Assembly: GCA_029863125.1 (NCBI GenBank)
Contig: JAOTWB010000012.1
Span: 1-56,145 of the forward strand
DNA length: 56,145 nucleotides
Source of the DNA: Gammaproteobacteria bacterium
Lineage (GTDB): Bacteria > Pseudomonadota > Gammaproteobacteria > Steroidobacterales > Woeseiaceae
Direction: 5' to 3'
Notes under the pieces: generated by a model
Told to the model about the DNA's origin: nothing
Seen by the model: the letters and a program-made list of their open reading frames with translations, nothing else
Database searches by the model: none
Made by a program: the position numbers and the translations under genes
Part shown: piece by piece, positions 28,375 through 37,627 of the stretch
How positions within the stretch are numbered: the stretch's first letter is position 1
Layout of the letters: each line of letters opens with the position of its first letter

Positions 28375-29468
28375 TTTCGCTCCTCGACGACAATCGGACC
28401 GAATTTCGAACTATGGTCGGCACGCTCCGCGGCTTGCGCAGCACCGATTTTCCAGGCTGCCGCACGAAAGGCCGCTGCTATCGGGGAATCGGGCTCAGCG
28501 ATCACTGTGGGCGTTCCCGAGTCGGTCTGCTCCCTGATACGCGAATCGAGAGGCAGTTGACCGAGCACCCGGACGTCGAAGTCGCGGCTCATTTTTGCCG
28601 CGCCCCCCTCGCCAAAAATCGGGTCCTCGTGCCCACAGTTGGAGCATACGTGCGTGCTCATGTTTTCAACGACGCCCAGTACGGGTATCGACACCTTGCG
28701 GAACATTGCCAGGCCTTTGCGCGCGTCGATGGCCGCAATATTCTGTGGCGTAGTGATAATCACGGTACCCGAGACCGGCACCTGCTGCGCCAGGGTTAAC
28801 TGGATATCCCCGGTGCCTGGCGGCATATCGACAATCAGGTAGTCGAGGTCCTCCCACTGCGTCTGGTGCGTCAGCTGGCTCAGCGCAGAGGTCACCATCG
28901 GGCCACGCCAGATCATCGGCTGGTCAGCGTCGACGAGCGCACCGATCGACATGACCTGCAGGCCGTGTGCCCGCAGCGGCAGCATCGTCTTGCCGTCCTT
29001 GCTGGCCGGCTGCTCGCCCACGATGCCCATCATATGCGGCTGGCTCGGGCCATAGATATCGGCATCCAGAATGCCGACAGACGCGCCTTCCGCTGACAGC
29101 GCCAGCGCGATATTCGCCGCAACCGTCGATTTGCCGACGCCGCCCTTGCCCGATGCCACGGCGATGATGTTCTTTACGGCCGGGATGGGCTGCAGGTTTT
29201 TCTGCACTGCATGACGTATGATTCTCGTTTGAAGCCCTATTTCCACGTTTGCCCCGCCGGTTTCAGCGCGCAGCGCGTCCGAGAGCTGTTCCCTGATGGC
29301 CGCGTGCGCACTCCGGCACGGAAACCCGAGTTCGATGCTCGCCGTCACACGGTCGCCCGAGACGCCGGCGTCCCGGACCCTGGCAACCTCGCCCAATTTC
29401 CGGTCCACCACCGATAATTCAATGGAATTGAGGAACTTGCTCACATCTGAATCTGTTGACGGCGTCAC
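28371..29468 (-). CDS. apbC: Mrp/ApbC iron-sulfur cluster carrier ATPase
   Basis: 365 residues. An N-terminal MIP18-like domain (about 1-95) precedes the ParA-type ATPase domain with G-K-G-G-V-G-K-S-T near residue 110 and the D-x-D-I-Y-G-P-S-Q segment. A C-S-N-C pair near residue 280 binds the transferred cluster at the dimer interface. It delivers 4Fe-4S clusters to apoproteins. The start is GTG at 29468; a second GTG lies 8 codons in. In enterics mrp is divergent from metG; here about 5 kb with a kinase and two PilT genes separates them. Confidence 0.94.
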   Translation of the reverse strand: MTPSTDSDVSKFLNSIELSVVDRKLGEVARVRDAGVSGDRVTASIELGFPCRSAHAAIREQLSDALRAETGGANVEIGLQTRIIRHAVQKNLQPIPAVKNIIAVASGKGGVGKSTVAANIALALSAEGASVGILDADIYGPSQPHMMGIVGEQPASKDGKTMLPLRAHGLQVMSIGALVDADQPMIWRGPMVTSALSQLTHQTQWEDLDYLIVDMPPGTGDIQLTLAQQVPVSGTVIITTPQNIAAIDARKGLAMFRKVSIPVLGVVENMSTHVCSNCGHEDPIFGEGGAAKMSRDFDVRVLGQLPLDSRIREQTDSGTPTVIAEPDSPIAAAFRAAAWKIGAAQAAERADHSSKFGPIVVEERK

Positions 29469-29642
29469 ACTTCGCTCGCTTGTATTAGGTAAAATCTAGA
29501 TGCCGAGGACCGGTCTGCACCGGAAATTCGGTGGCACATTGTAACGAAGGTGAGCCGGGAACGAAGACGTTTTTGGGCATTCTCGCCGAATCGTCGTTAA
29601 TTGCTGGAAGCCGACAATGGCGACCGATGTGCCGGGTCCGTT

Positions 29643-29652
29643 GTGGCATAAT
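29643..29652 (+). promoter_or_regulatory. Extended -10 promoter candidate for the kinase-pilT cassette
   Basis: GTGGCATAAT contains an extended -10 (TGG plus CATAAT). The identical 10-mer precedes metG (34476-34485). It sits directly before the stem-loop leader in the 383-base gap between mrp and the kinase gene. No good -35 is visible. Confidence 0.45.
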
Positions 29653-29712
29653 GCCGCGTCGGGGACAAGGCGGCACTGCAACCGGGGGTGACTTTCGGGG
29701 CAATCACCCCCG
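29652..29712 (+). promoter_or_regulatory. Leader with two tandem stem-loops upstream of the kinase gene
   Basis: Stem 1 is TGCCGC (29652-29657) with GCGGCA (29670-29675). Stem 2 is CGGGGGTGA (29683-29691) with TCACCCCCG (29704-29712), a perfect 9 base pairs. Both loops have 12 bases and share TCGGGG and CAA (GTCGGGGACAAG; CTTTCGGGGCAA). No T-run follows, so it is not a plain terminator. About 140 bases separate it from the kinase ATG. Stem 1 would form only if transcription starts at or before 29652, which is slightly upstream of the start expected from the -10 at 29647-29652. I do not recognise a known riboswitch. The rest of 29469-29851 shows no gene. Confidence 0.45.
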
Positions 29713-29851
29713 TATTGCTTGGGCAAGAGCGAATTGACGAATTGGCGTTACGTAAGCATCCAGTGAATATTATGGCAATCACCAAGCGGCCGCTCGCGAG
29801 ACCGGCTGGTGTGTCGTGTTTGCGAAATGCAGTCGACGGCGGTTGCGCGAT

Positions 29852-32290
29852 ATGAGCTTCCTCGCGTCATTTCGCTCCGATCAGATCCTGTCGCAGCTCA
29901 TAGCGGAGCAGGATGCCGCATCGCCCTCGGCACAAAAGCTCGTCGACAAACTGAAGAAAGCCGGTAACCGGGCCGTGCCGAAAATCATCGACGCCCTCGC
30001 GCTGTCTGACAAGACGCACACGATGGTACTCGTCGATATCCTTGGCGAACTCGTCAACGACAAGAACCTGAACATGTACCGGGAAGGGCTCGCCGACGGT
30101 AATGAACGTGTCGTATCGGGCACCGCCTGGGCGCTCTCCAGCAGCACCGACTATAACCCCAACAGCCTGCTCGATTTTTTTGATGACGATGAAGTATCGA
30201 AAGCGGCGCTGATCGACGTGCTGCGCGTGCACAAGCAGGACCTCAGTGTGCACGAACTTCTGCGACGCGCCTACGAGTGCGAAACGAAGGAAAAGGCGGC
30301 GATCTTCAGGATCATCGAGGAAATTATCAAGCCCGAAATGGTACCGGACTTGATCGCTCGAATGGGCGGCAAGGACCCGGTTATCAAAATGCACTTGATG
30401 AACCTCCTGGCCCAATTCGACAAACCCGAAATCAATCATGCGTTGGAGATTCAGCTCAAGGATCCGAACAAGATGGTCCGTAGCGCCGCGCTGGCGGCAC
30501 TGGGCGCGCGCAGCGGCAATGTCAATATCGCAAAAGTCGCGGAAGTCCTTACCGACCCGGACCTCGACGTACAAAACAAAGCCGTCGACGTGCTCATCAA
30601 AGCCAATCATCCGGACACGATCCGTTACCTCGTCACCGCACTGAAAGACGAATCGGAATATGCGCGACGAGCGGCGGTCGAAGTACTCAATGAAATCGGA
30701 GACGTCAATTCCGTCAAGGACCTGCTGGATGCGATCAAAGACGACGATTGGTGGGTTCGCTCGCGCGCCGGCGATGCGCTGGCCGAAATCGGCGGCCCGA
30801 GGGTTGTCGATTCGGTTGTCACCCTGATCAATGACGAAGATGAAGACATTCGTCGCACCGCGATCGAGATTCTGAATACCACCAAGGATCAGCGCGCGGT
30901 CGACCATCTGATCAAGGCAACGGACGACAGCGACTGGTGGGTTCGCGAGCGCGCCGTCGATGCGCTATCGAAAATTGGCGACACGAAAGCGCTGCCAAAA
31001 CTCGAAGCCATGCTCGGCCAGGACAGCAAAACGGACACAGTTGTGATTCGGGCACTGGCGAAGCTGGGCAGCCACAAGCACATCAACAAGATCCTGCCGA
31101 TGCTGCAGCGACCGGAACGCGAAATCCAGATCGAAGCCATCAAGGCGGTGGCGCAGCTCGCGGACGATGCGAACGCCGATACGATTCGTAATCTGCTGAA
31201 GAAGATCAAGAATTCTGAAGACGCCACCATCATTAACGTTGCCGACAAAGCCCTAAAAGACCTCGACGCCCGTTACTCCGAAACCGTCCTCGAAGAAAAC
31301 GTGCGCGCGAAAAAGATCGCTTCGCATACCAAGACGCTGTTGCTCGAAAATGACGAGCTCGACAAACTGCTGGGCGCCCAGGCGGCCCAGATTGCGGAAG
31401 CCGCTAAACCGAAAGTATCGGAACAGGAGGCCGCATCCGGCCCGCGGATCCTGGACATTTCCAAGCTCAAACCGGGCGACATTATCGAAGGACGCTACCG
31501 GTATATCGAGAAAATCGGTAAGGGCGCGTTCGGCACCGTGCTGCTCATGGAAGACGAGGTCGTTGACGAGCAGCTGATTCTGAAGTTCTTGAATCCGAAT
31601 GTTTCCTCGGACGAGGAAATGATGAAGCGTTTCGTGCATGAGCTTCGTTACTCTCGCAAAATTACCCACCGCAATGTGATTCGTATATACGACTTCCTGA
31701 ACCTGCAGGGCTGTTATGCCATTTCGATGGAGTATTTCCCGTCGCACACCTTGTCGGGCGAAATTCCCGACGGCAAACCGATGGAAATGAAGAAAGTACT
31801 GCAATACTCGCGCGATATTGCCGCGGGAATGCACGTGGCTCACCAGGCGGGCGTCATTCACCGTGACCTCAAGCCGGCAAATATTCTGGTCAACGACGAA
31901 GGACTTCTCAAGATTGTGGATTTTGGTGTTGCAGCGGCGGCCAGCAGCGGCGACACTCAGCTCACCAAAACCGGCTACGTGATCGGGTCACCCAAATACA
32001 TGGCACCTGAACAAATTCTGGGCAAGAAAGTGGACGTAACCGCCGATGTCTACAGCGTCGGCGTCATTATTTACGAAATGGCAACCGGTATACCGCCATA
32101 CAGTCGCGGTGACCATATGTCGGTGATGTACCAGCACGTGCAGGGTAAGGCGAAACACTGCCAGGAAATCAACCCGGACATCAGTGATGAATTCGCGGAT
32201 CTCATCGTCAAGGCCATGTCGGTCGATAAATCAAAGCGTTTTCAATCGATGGCCGAACTGACTGAAGCGCTCGACGCAATTACAGGCTGA
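29852..32290 (+). CDS. HEAT-repeat protein fused to a Ser/Thr protein kinase
   Basis: 812 residues from ATG 29852, no signal peptide or membrane segment, so cytoplasmic. Residues about 1-490 are tandem HEAT/PBS-like helical repeats of about 31 residues; two of them, about 61 residues apart, share D-W-W-V-R-x-R-A-x-D-A-L-x-x-I-G (about 298-315 and 359-376). A linker (about 490-545) with an acidic/Ala stretch leads to a Hanks-type kinase: glycine loop G-K-G-A-F-G (556-561), lysine about 578, H-R-D-L-K-P-A-N with Asp 672, D-F-G Asp 690, then A-P-E; all catalytic residues are present. The activation segment has several Thr and Ser residues. The stop is 8 bases before the first PilT ATG, implying one operon. 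I infer a kinase whose HEAT scaffold binds a partner and which acts on pilus retraction; substrate unknown. Confidence 0.88.
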   Translation: MSFLASFRSDQILSQLIAEQDAASPSAQKLVDKLKKAGNRAVPKIIDALALSDKTHTMVLVDILGELVNDKNLNMYREGLADGNERVVSGTAWALSSSTDYNPNSLLDFFDDDEVSKAALIDVLRVHKQDLSVHELLRRAYECETKEKAAIFRIIEEIIKPEMVPDLIARMGGKDPVIKMHLMNLLAQFDKPEINHALEIQLKDPNKMVRSAALAALGARSGNVNIAKVAEVLTDPDLDVQNKAVDVLIKANHPDTIRYLVTALKDESEYARRAAVEVLNEIGDVNSVKDLLDAIKDDDWWVRSRAGDALAEIGGPRVVDSVVTLINDEDEDIRRTAIEILNTTKDQRAVDHLIKATDDSDWWVRERAVDALSKIGDTKALPKLEAMLGQDSKTDTVVIRALAKLGSHKHINKILPMLQRPEREIQIEAIKAVAQLADDANADTIRNLLKKIKNSEDATIINVADKALKDLDARYSETVLEENVRAKKIASHTKTLLLENDELDKLLGAQAAQIAEAAKPKVSEQEAASGPRILDISKLKPGDIIEGRYRYIEKIGKGAFGTVLLMEDEVVDEQLILKFLNPNVSSDEEMMKRFVHELRYSRKITHRNVIRIYDFLNLQGCYAISMEYFPSHTLSGEIPDGKPMEMKKVLQYSRDIAAGMHVAHQAGVIHRDLKPANILVNDEGLLKIVDFGVAAAASSGDTQLTKTGYVIGSPKYMAPEQILGKKVDVTADVYSVGVIIYEMATGIPPYSRGDHMSVMYQHVQGKAKHCQEINPDISDEFADLIVKAMSVDKSKRFQSMAELTEALDAITG

Positions 32291-32298
32291 GGCCGGCT

Positions 32299-33393
32299 AT
32301 GGCTCGTATCGACGCATTCCTGAAACTGGGACTGGCACAAGGATGCTCCGACGTGCATCTCGCGGTCGGTGTGCCGCCGATGCTGCGTATGAACGGCGAC
32401 CTGATGCCCATCAAGTTCCGGCAGCTGTCCGATACGGAACTCGAAACCTACATCACCGAAGTGCTGACAGCGAAACAAAAAGAACGCCTTGCAGAAGGGC
32501 ACGACCTGGATTTTTCCTATGTCGGTGATGAAAGCGGCCGCTTCCGCGTCAATGTCTTTCGTAAAGAAACCGGGATCGGCGCCGTATTCCGGCACATTCC
32601 GGGGGATGTCCCGAAACTCGACGATCTCAAAGTTCCGCCGATCCTGAAAAAGTTCTGTGACTATCACCAGGGCATGGTGCTGGTCACGGGGTCAACCGGT
32701 ACCGGTAAGTCGACCACGCTCGCGGCGATGATTGATCACCTTAACGAAACACGCAACCTGAACATCATCAGCCTGGAAGACCCTATCGAGTTCGTGCATC
32801 CGAGCAAGAATTGCCAGGTCATCCAGCGCGAGGTCGGTACACACGTGAAGAGTTTTGCCGACGGCGTCCGCTCCTCGATGCGTGAGGATCCCGACGTCAT
32901 ACTGGTGGGCGAGCTGCGTGATGCCGAAACCATCTCCATGGCAATGACGGCCGCGGAAACGGGCCATCTCGTGCTTGGCACCCTGCATACTACGGGCGCC
33001 GTAAAGACCATTGACCGAATCATCGATGCGCTGCCCGGCGAGCTCCGAGAGCAGACCAAGGGATTCCTATCGATGAGCCTCAAAGCCGTCGTTACGCAGG
33101 TGTTGGTAAAAACGCCGGATGGGCGCGGCCGGCGCGCCATCCTCGAGATCCTGGTGAACAGCCGGGCGATTTCGAAGCTGATAATGACCGACCAGACGCA
33201 CCAGATACCCTCGCAGCTCACGACCGGCAAGAACGTCGGTATGCAGATCATGGACCAGGCGTTGCTTGACGCGATTCGCGCCAAGGAAATCGACGCAGAT
33301 GATGCGATTCGCTACGCCGCGGACAAGAAGAAGTTCCAGCGATTTGTCACCGACACGGAAATGGTCCAGACGCTGGACGTCAGCGGAGGTTGA
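32299..33393 (+). CDS. PilT/PilU-family pilus retraction ATPase (first copy)
   Basis: 364 residues. N-terminal PAS-like domain (about 1-100) and RecA-like secretion ATPase core: Walker A G-S-T-G-T-G-K-S-T (Lys about 137), Asp box I-S-L-E-D-P-I-E-F, Walker [16 protein letters not shown] and His box G-H-L-V-L-G-T-L-H-T. PilT hexamers depolymerise type IV pili. The region that reads A-I-R-N-L-I-R-E in PilT is A-I-S-K-L-I-M here, and T-P-D-G-R-G-R-R-A followed by M-D-Q-A-L-L and a charged tail recalls PilU. I call it a PilT/PilU hybrid-like paralog. It follows the kinase by 8 bases. Confidence 0.9.
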   Translation: MARIDAFLKLGLAQGCSDVHLAVGVPPMLRMNGDLMPIKFRQLSDTELETYITEVLTAKQKERLAEGHDLDFSYVGDESGRFRVNVFRKETGIGAVFRHIPGDVPKLDDLKVPPILKKFCDYHQGMVLVTGSTGTGKSTTLAAMIDHLNETRNLNIISLEDPIEFVHPSKNCQVIQREVGTHVKSFADGVRSSMREDPDVILVGELRDAETISMAMTAAETGHLVLGTLHTTGAVKTIDRIIDALPGELREQTKGFLSMSLKAVVTQVLVKTPDGRGRRAILEILVNSRAISKLIMTDQTHQIPSQLTTGKNVGMQIMDQALLDAIRAKEIDADDAIRYAADKKKFQRFVTDTEMVQTLDVSGG

Positions 33394-33401
33394 GGTAAGT
33401 T

Positions 33402-34469
33402 ATGGCCACGATCGACAGCTACCTTCAACAGGCGCTCAAGCTTAATGCCTCCGACCTGCATTTTGTTTCGGGCGACCCGGTCCGGGCGCGCGTGCACGGC
33501 AACCTGACCGTCATGGTGGAAGAGCCACTGCTGACCGAGAAGGCCGAGGAAGCTGTTTTCGAAATCATGGACGGCATAACGAAAAAAGCGTTTGACGCCG
33601 ATGATGCCGCCGATTTCGCCTATGAGATCCCCGACGTTTCCCGCTTTCGGGTGAATGCTTTTCGCCATCTGAACGGCATTGGCGCGATTTTTCGCGCGAT
33701 TCCTTCCAGCGCCCTGACGCTGGTGGACCTTGGCATGCCCAAGGTCATTCACGATCTCTGCAAGTACACGCAGGGAATGATTCTGGTGACCGGCAAGACC
33801 GGGTCCGGCAAGTCCACGACACTCGCGGCCATGATCGACGCGATGAACAAACGTCTCAAAGGCCATATACTGACTATTGAGGATCCGATCGAGTTCGTTC
33901 ACAAGGCCCAGGGCTGTCTCATGAGCCAGCGTGAAATTGGCGTGCACAGCCCGAGCTTCGCGGAAGCCCTGCACTCGGCGATGCGTGAGGATCCGGACGT
34001 TATCCTGGTTGGCGAAATGCGAGACCTTGAAACGATCAGCATTGCCGTCACGGCGGCCGAGATGGGTATTCTGGTCATGGGCACGCTGCATACCAACGGG
34101 GCTGCACAGACTGTCGACCGGATCATCAACTCGTTCCCGGCCGACAAGCAAAGTCATATTCGCACCATGATCTCGACCTCACTGAGAGGCGTGGTTTCGC
34201 AGCAGCTGCTCCCCACTTGCCACAAACCCGGCCGCGCGGCGGCGCTGGAGATAATGATCAATACGCCAGCTGTCTCGAACCTGATTCGGCAGGGCAAGCT
34301 TGATCAACTCGAAACAGCCATTCAGAGCGGCGGCAACATCGGCATGCGAACAATGGACGGCGCGCTGATGGAGCTCGTCGAGAAAGGCTGGGTTTCGGCT
34401 CAGGAGGCTTACCAGCAGGCCAACAACAAGACGAAGTTCGAGAGCCTGAAGGAAGTCGAACAAGGCTGA
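33402..34469 (+). CDS. pilT: PilT-family type IV pilus retraction ATPase (second copy)
   Basis: 355 residues, same fold as the upstream copy, with which it aligns end to end (Walker A Lys at about 137 in both, G-K-T-G-S-G-K-S-T). Asp box I-E-D-P-I-E-F, Walker [16 protein letters not shown] and His box G-T-L-H-T-N-G-A are intact. The C-terminal [11 protein letters not shown] resembles the A-I-R-N-L-I-R-E region of true PilT more than the first copy does. It starts 9 bases after the first copy, so the two probably form a retraction pair like PilT/PilU. No other pilus gene is in the window. Confidence 0.9.
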   Translation: MATIDSYLQQALKLNASDLHFVSGDPVRARVHGNLTVMVEEPLLTEKAEEAVFEIMDGITKKAFDADDAADFAYEIPDVSRFRVNAFRHLNGIGAIFRAIPSSALTLVDLGMPKVIHDLCKYTQGMILVTGKTGSGKSTTLAAMIDAMNKRLKGHILTIEDPIEFVHKAQGCLMSQREIGVHSPSFAEALHSAMREDPDVILVGEMRDLETISIAVTAAEMGILVMGTLHTNGAAQTVDRIINSFPADKQSHIRTMISTSLRGVVSQQLLPTCHKPGRAAALEIMINTPAVSNLIRQGKLDQLETAIQSGGNIGMRTMDGALMELVEKGWVSAQEAYQQANNKTKFESLKEVEQG

Positions 34470-34475
34470 CGTCAC

Positions 34476-34485
34476 GTGGCATAAT
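34476..34485 (+). promoter_or_regulatory. Extended -10 promoter candidate for metG
   Basis: GTGGCATAAT lies just after the pilT stop and 31 bases before the metG ATG, so metG probably has its own promoter and a leader of about 25 bases. Identical to 29643-29652. Confidence 0.45.
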
Positions 34486-34515
34486 CGCGGCCACTGCCGA
34501 CCCGAAGCCGCGACG

Positions 34516-36519
34516 ATGCCCCGAAAGCGAAAAATTCTCGTAACGAGCGCCCTGCCCTATGTCAACGGATCGCCCCACATGGGCCATCTCGTCGAGTACC
34601 TGCAAACCGATATCTGGGTTCGCTTTCAGAAGCTGCGAGGGCATGACTGCATTTACGTTTGCGCCTCCGACGCGCACGGCACGCCGATCATGCTCAAGGC
34701 GCGCGAACTCGGCATTACGCCGGAGGCCCTGACCGAAGGGTATGCAGCGGAATTCGTCAACGATTTCCGCGATTTCGGCGTTGACTTTGACAACTACTAC
34801 ACGACGCACTCGCCCGAGAATGAAGCGCTCGTTACTGAGATGTTCAAAGTTTTAAGTGACAACGGCGATATCTTTACCCGGACCATCGAGCAATCTTACG
34901 ATGAAAAGGAGGGCATGTTCCTGCCGGATCGCTTTGTGCGCGGCACCTGTCCGTTTTGCAGGGCAGAAGACCAGTATGGCGACGCCTGCGAAAACTGCAG
35001 CAAGACCTATTCGCCCGCCGATTTGATTAATCCTGTTTCGGTCATTTCGGGCACGGCCCCGGTAAGGCGCAAATCCGAACATTACTTCTTCAAGTTGAGC
35101 AGCTATGGCGACCGCTTGCGGCGCTGGATGAGCGAGGCAGAGCTGGACAACAACGTTGTCGCAAAGCTCGAGGAATGGTTCGAGGCCGGCCTGCAGGACT
35201 GGGATATCTCCCGCGACGCCCCCTACTTCGGATTTCGTATCCCCGGTACCGACGACAAGTATTTTTACGTCTGGCTGGACGCGCCGGTTGGCTACATGGC
35301 GAGCTTCAGGCATCTTTGCGAGCGACGCGACGATCTTGATTTCGACGACTACTGGCGGCCGGGCAGCGCTGCAGAGGTCTACCATTTCATTGGCAAGGAC
35401 ATCATGTATTTCCACACCTTGTTCTGGCCGGCGGTACTGGCGGGCGCCGGCTTTCGCACGCCGACCAGCGTGTTCGTGCACGGATTTCTGACCGTTAATG
35501 GTCAGAAGATGTCGAAATCTCGCGGCACTTTTATCAAGGCCCGAACCTACCTGGACAATCTTGATGCCAGCTTCCTGCGCTATTACTACGCGGCAAAACT
35601 CGGTCCGACGATCGAAGACATCGATCTGAACCTCGAGGACTTCATTGCGCGCGTCAATTCGGACCTCGTCGGCAAACTCATCAATATCGCCAGCCGCTGC
35701 GCCGGATTTATCAGTAAGCGTTTCGATGGCCGGCTGGCCAATCGCTTGCCCGACGCTGCGTTGTTCGACGAGTTCGCGAATGCTTCCGAGACGATCGCAA
35801 AGCATTACGATCGTCGCGAGTACTCGAAAGCTATGCGCCTGATTATGACGCTCGCAGACCGGGCTAACCGTTATATTGACGACAACAAGCCGTGGCTCAT
35901 GGTCAAGGACGAGAACAAGCTAACCGATGTGCAGCTCGTCTGTACGCAGGGTCTCAATATGTTCCGCAGCCTTATGATTTATCTGTCGCCGGTGATTCCT
36001 GCCGTCGCCGACGATGCCCGTGCGTTTCTCAGCGAAGACGGCTGGCTCTGGCAGGATGCTTCGTCACCGTTACTCGATGCAACGCTGCCCGACTTCCAAC
36101 CACTGCTGACGCGCGTGGAGCCGACACAGGTTCAGCGCATGATCGAACAATCCCAGGAGAGCACACCGGTGCCACAAGCTGAAACAAATAGCGCAATGAT
36201 CAGCATCGACGAATTCATGAAAATCGACCTGCGAATTGCTCGCATCGAAAAAGCCGAACCTGTCGAAGGCGCCGATAAATTGCTTGCTTTGACGCTCGAC
36301 ATCGGCGATTCGACGCGGCAGGTCTTTGCGGGGATCAAAGCAGCTTACGATGCGCCGAGCCTCGTCGGCAAACACGTGGTGGTTGTCGCAAATCTCACGC
36401 CGCGGAAAATGCGCTTCGGCGTTTCGGAGGGTATGGTGCTCGCGGCCGGCCCCGGCGGCGAGGATATCTTCCTGCTCTCGCCCGACGACGGCGCGGAACC
36501 CGGCATGCGGGTCAAGTAA
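34516..36519 (+). CDS. metG: Methionine--tRNA ligase MetG
   Basis: 667 residues. Class I synthetase with H-M-G-H at 21-24, zinc knuckle cysteines (C-P-F-C and C-E-N-C near 140-160), K-M-S-K-S at 331-335 and an anticodon-binding helical domain. The last about 110 residues form the EMAPII-like tRNA-binding domain ([14 protein letters not shown] near 560), which also drives dimerisation. This is the full E. coli-type layout. The rnfA gene starts 16 bases after the stop. Confidence 0.97.
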   Translation: MPRKRKILVTSALPYVNGSPHMGHLVEYLQTDIWVRFQKLRGHDCIYVCASDAHGTPIMLKARELGITPEALTEGYAAEFVNDFRDFGVDFDNYYTTHSPENEALVTEMFKVLSDNGDIFTRTIEQSYDEKEGMFLPDRFVRGTCPFCRAEDQYGDACENCSKTYSPADLINPVSVISGTAPVRRKSEHYFFKLSSYGDRLRRWMSEAELDNNVVAKLEEWFEAGLQDWDISRDAPYFGFRIPGTDDKYFYVWLDAPVGYMASFRHLCERRDDLDFDDYWRPGSAAEVYHFIGKDIMYFHTLFWPAVLAGAGFRTPTSVFVHGFLTVNGQKMSKSRGTFIKARTYLDNLDASFLRYYYAAKLGPTIEDIDLNLEDFIARVNSDLVGKLINIASRCAGFISKRFDGRLANRLPDAALFDEFANASETIAKHYDRREYSKAMRLIMTLADRANRYIDDNKPWLMVKDENKLTDVQLVCTQGLNMFRSLMIYLSPVIPAVADDARAFLSEDGWLWQDASSPLLDATLPDFQPLLTRVEPTQVQRMIEQSQESTPVPQAETNSAMISIDEFMKIDLRIARIEKAEPVEGADKLLALTLDIGDSTRQVFAGIKAAYDAPSLVGKHVVVVANLTPRKMRFGVSEGMVLAAGPGGEDIFLLSPDDGAEPGMRVK

Positions 36520-36535
36520 TTTCGGACATGAGCTG

Positions 36536-37117
36536 ATGACAGAACTGATCGTCATTCTCATCAGTACCGTGCTGGTCAATAACTTTGTGTTGGTCCGGTT
36601 CCTGGGGCTCTGCCCGTTTCTCGGTGTATCGCGGAACCTCGAAGCGGCGATGGGAATGTCGCTCGCAACAGGATTCGTGCTGACGGTGTCGTCGGCAACG
36701 GCTTACCTGTTGCACCAGTACGTTCTCGTGCCGCTCGATCTCGAGTACCTGCGAACGATTGGATTCATCCTCGTAATTGCGGCCAGCGTGCAGTTCACCG
36801 AGATCATGGTACGCCGCATGAGTCCACTGCTGGACCAGGTGCTCGGCATTTACATTCCACTCATTGCAACAAATTGCGCGGTACTCGGCGTGGCTTTGCT
36901 GAACGTGCAGCAGTCCAAGGGCTTCGTGCAGTCGCTTTTCTATGGATTCGGCGCGTCCATGGGTTTCGCGCTGGTGCTCGTGATGTTTGCCGCTATTCGC
37001 GAGCGCCTGGAGGCTGCCGATGTTCCAGCACCGTTTCGTGGCGCGGCCATCGCATTGATGACGGCAGGGATGATGTCGCTCGCATTCATGGGCTTCTCGG
37101 GCATGGCCCGTCTTTGA
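36536..37117 (+). CDS. rnfA: Rnf electron transport complex subunit A
   Basis: 193 residues, six membrane helices. RnfA/RnfE form the membrane core of the ferredoxin:NAD+ oxidoreductase (in E. coli, the SoxR-reducing Rsx complex). It starts [10 protein letters not shown] and contains [19 protein letters not shown], with the conserved Cys that helps bind a membrane 2Fe-2S cluster, and the N-C-A-V-L-G loop in the matching half. First gene of rnfABCDGE. Confidence 0.96.
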   Translation: MTELIVILISTVLVNNFVLVRFLGLCPFLGVSRNLEAAMGMSLATGFVLTVSSATAYLLHQYVLVPLDLEYLRTIGFILVIAASVQFTEIMVRRMSPLLDQVLGIYIPLIATNCAVLGVALLNVQQSKGFVQSLFYGFGASMGFALVLVMFAAIRERLEAADVPAPFRGAAIALMTAGMMSLAFMGFSGMARL

Positions 37118-37126
37118 TAGCCGCCG

Positions 37127-37627
37127 ATGTGGATCGCCGTTTTGACAATCGCTCTTATTGCACTCATCGCCGGCCTGGCGTTGAGCTTGGCGTCTCGGCG
37201 GCTGCCCGCGACGACGGACGATCTCGTCGAGCGCGTGAATGAGCTCCTGCCGCAGACTCAGTGCGCGCAGTGTGGCTATCCCGGCTGTCGTCCCTATGCG
37301 ACCGCGGTCGTCGAAGGCACGGCGGAGATCAATCTCTGTCCGCCGGGCGGCGAAGCTACGGTGCGACGCCTTGCCGATCTCCTGGGCAGGGAAATCATGC
37401 CGCTGGTGGAACGGGTTGAGCCGTCGGTCGCAGTCATCGATGAGTCATTGTGTATCGGTTGCGTGCACTGCCGGAATGCGTGTCCTGTGGATGCAATTGT
37501 CGGGGCTCCACATTTCATGCACACGGTCATCCAGAGCGAATGCACGGGATGCGAGCTCTGCATCGCACCCTGCCCCGTGGACTGCATCAGTATGAGGCCC
37601 CTGGTCAGCGCGGGGCTCTCAACGTGA
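37127..37627 (+). CDS. rnfB: Rnf complex iron-sulfur subunit B
   Basis: 166 residues. One N-terminal membrane anchor (about 2-24), a four-Cys Fe-S domain (C-A-Q-C-G-Y-P-G-C near 46-54, then Cys near 69) and two ferredoxin-type clusters ([12 protein letters not shown] near 110 and [12 protein letters not shown] near 140). It passes electrons from ferredoxin into the complex. Somewhat shorter than E. coli RsxB (192) because the C-terminal tail is brief. The stop overlaps rnfC as GTGA. Confidence 0.95.
   Translation: MWIAVLTIALIALIAGLALSLASRRLPATTDDLVERVNELLPQTQCAQCGYPGCRPYATAVVEGTAEINLCPPGGEATVRRLADLLGREIMPLVERVEPSVAVIDESLCIGCVHCRNACPVDAIVGAPHFMHTVIQSECTGCELCIAPCPVDCISMRPLVSAGLST

Noticed and set aside
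29742-29758. Sigma-54-like GG-N10-GC spacing upstream of the kinase gene
   Set aside because: The spacing fits (GG at 29744-29745, GC at 29756-29757), and pilus genes can use sigma-54, but the flanks do not match TGGCAC-N5-TTGC well enough.
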